Positions 15,557 through 15,696 of a DNA stretch of 15,696 nucleotides are shown piece after piece. The notes below the pieces were generated by a model. The model did no database searches, had not been told where the DNA came from, and worked only from the letters and a program-made list of their open reading frames with translations. A program made the position numbers and the translations under genes. Origin of the DNA: an uncultured Sediminibacterium sp. (GTDB lineage Bacteria > Bacteroidota > Bacteroidia > Chitinophagales > Chitinophagaceae); NCBI GenBank assembly GCA_937907555.1, contig CALEST010000034.1, positions 1-15,696 of the forward strand, given 5' to 3'. Within the stretch, counting starts at the first letter, position 1. The number at the start of each line of letters is the position of its first letter.

Positions 15557-15696
15557 TTAATTTTTTTCGATAATTCTTTCGATCGTTACCTGGAGTTTCA
15601 ATGCCTGGTTGAGCAGATCCACATATTCCAGTTGTTTCATATTCAACGTTTCCCATGCATCATAAAGCATAAATAACTCTTCTGTGTTCTGCTCAT
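15557..15696 (-). CDS. C-terminal end of a gene cut by the window edge, possibly a TolC-type outer-membrane factor
   Basis: Reading the minus strand from base 15694 gives an open 45-codon frame ending in TAA at 15557-15559. The peptide is a long amphipathic helix (with AWETLNMKQLEY and LLNQALKLQVTIE) without Pro or Gly. It ends 11 bp before the multicopper oxidase start, as expected for an upstream operon gene. The helical, Asn/Gln/Leu-rich tail resembles the end of TolC/CusC-type outer-membrane factors, which would fit the copper-efflux context, but the fragment is too short to be sure. The rest of the gene lies beyond 15696. Confidence 0.6.
   Translation of the reverse strand, partial: EQNTEELFMLYDAWETLNMKQLEYVDLLNQALKLQVTIERIIEKN

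Noticed and set aside
15546..15656. N-terminal extension of the multicopper oxidase frame
   Set aside because: It overlaps the in-frame end of the upstream gene (stop at 15557) and would bury the Tat signal 37 residues inside the protein.
1..15696. Insertion sequences, integrase, CRISPR, tRNA or rRNA
   Set aside because: No transposase or integrase coding sequence, no terminal inverted repeats, no regular spaced repeats and no tRNA-like fold were seen; the window is almost fully packed with metal-resistance genes.

Overview
The window (15,696 bp, low to moderate GC) is a single-strand heavy-metal resistance and efflux island; every supported gene lies on the minus strand, so transcription runs from high to low coordinates. 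The features point to Bacteroidota, probably a Chitinophagaceae/Sphingobacteriia-like organism: a very long CzcA pump fused to a TolC-type outer-membrane factor, DUF2911 and DUF6660-like secreted proteins, many Bacteroidota-style lipoprotein signals, and starts without strong Shine-Dalgarno sequences. No plasmid, phage or transposase gene and no RNA gene was seen.

Module 1 (15696 down to 7407) reads as a copper/silver detoxification operon. It starts with the C-terminal end of a gene cut by the window edge (possibly a TolC-type protein). Next come a Tat-exported multicopper oxidase and two consecutive but different RND periplasmic adaptors carrying Cys/Met/His heavy-metal-binding domains (HMBD). 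These are followed by a SAM-dependent methyltransferase, a DUF2911 protein, an NTF2-like secreted protein and a CopB-type (CPH) P1B-ATPase with two N-terminal HMBDs. Gaps are 2 to 19 bp, so one transcript is likely. The ATPase would move copper or silver across the inner membrane, the oxidase would oxidise periplasmic Cu(I), and the adaptors would serve a tripartite pump whose RND subunit must lie outside the window.

A 130-bp gap (7277-7406) holds two overlapping perfect inverted repeats and probably separates the two transcription units.

Module 2 (7276 down to 2) reads as a divalent-cation (Zn/Co/Ni/Cd-like) efflux operon. It contains a small exported Cys/His-rich protein (DUF6660-like), a 61-residue single-span membrane protein, a CzcA-OMF fusion of 1439 residues, its CzcB-type lipoprotein adaptor, an unrecognised exported protein, and a NicO/RcnA-like membrane protein with a His-rich loop. 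The residues aligned with the copper-binding Met triad of CusA are replaced here by His, Ala and Glu, which favours divalent metals over Cu(I).

The least-described parts are the small proteins around the CzcA fusion, the pump fusion with its internal signal-peptide-like segment, and the methyltransferase/DUF2911/NTF2-like trio inside the copper operon.
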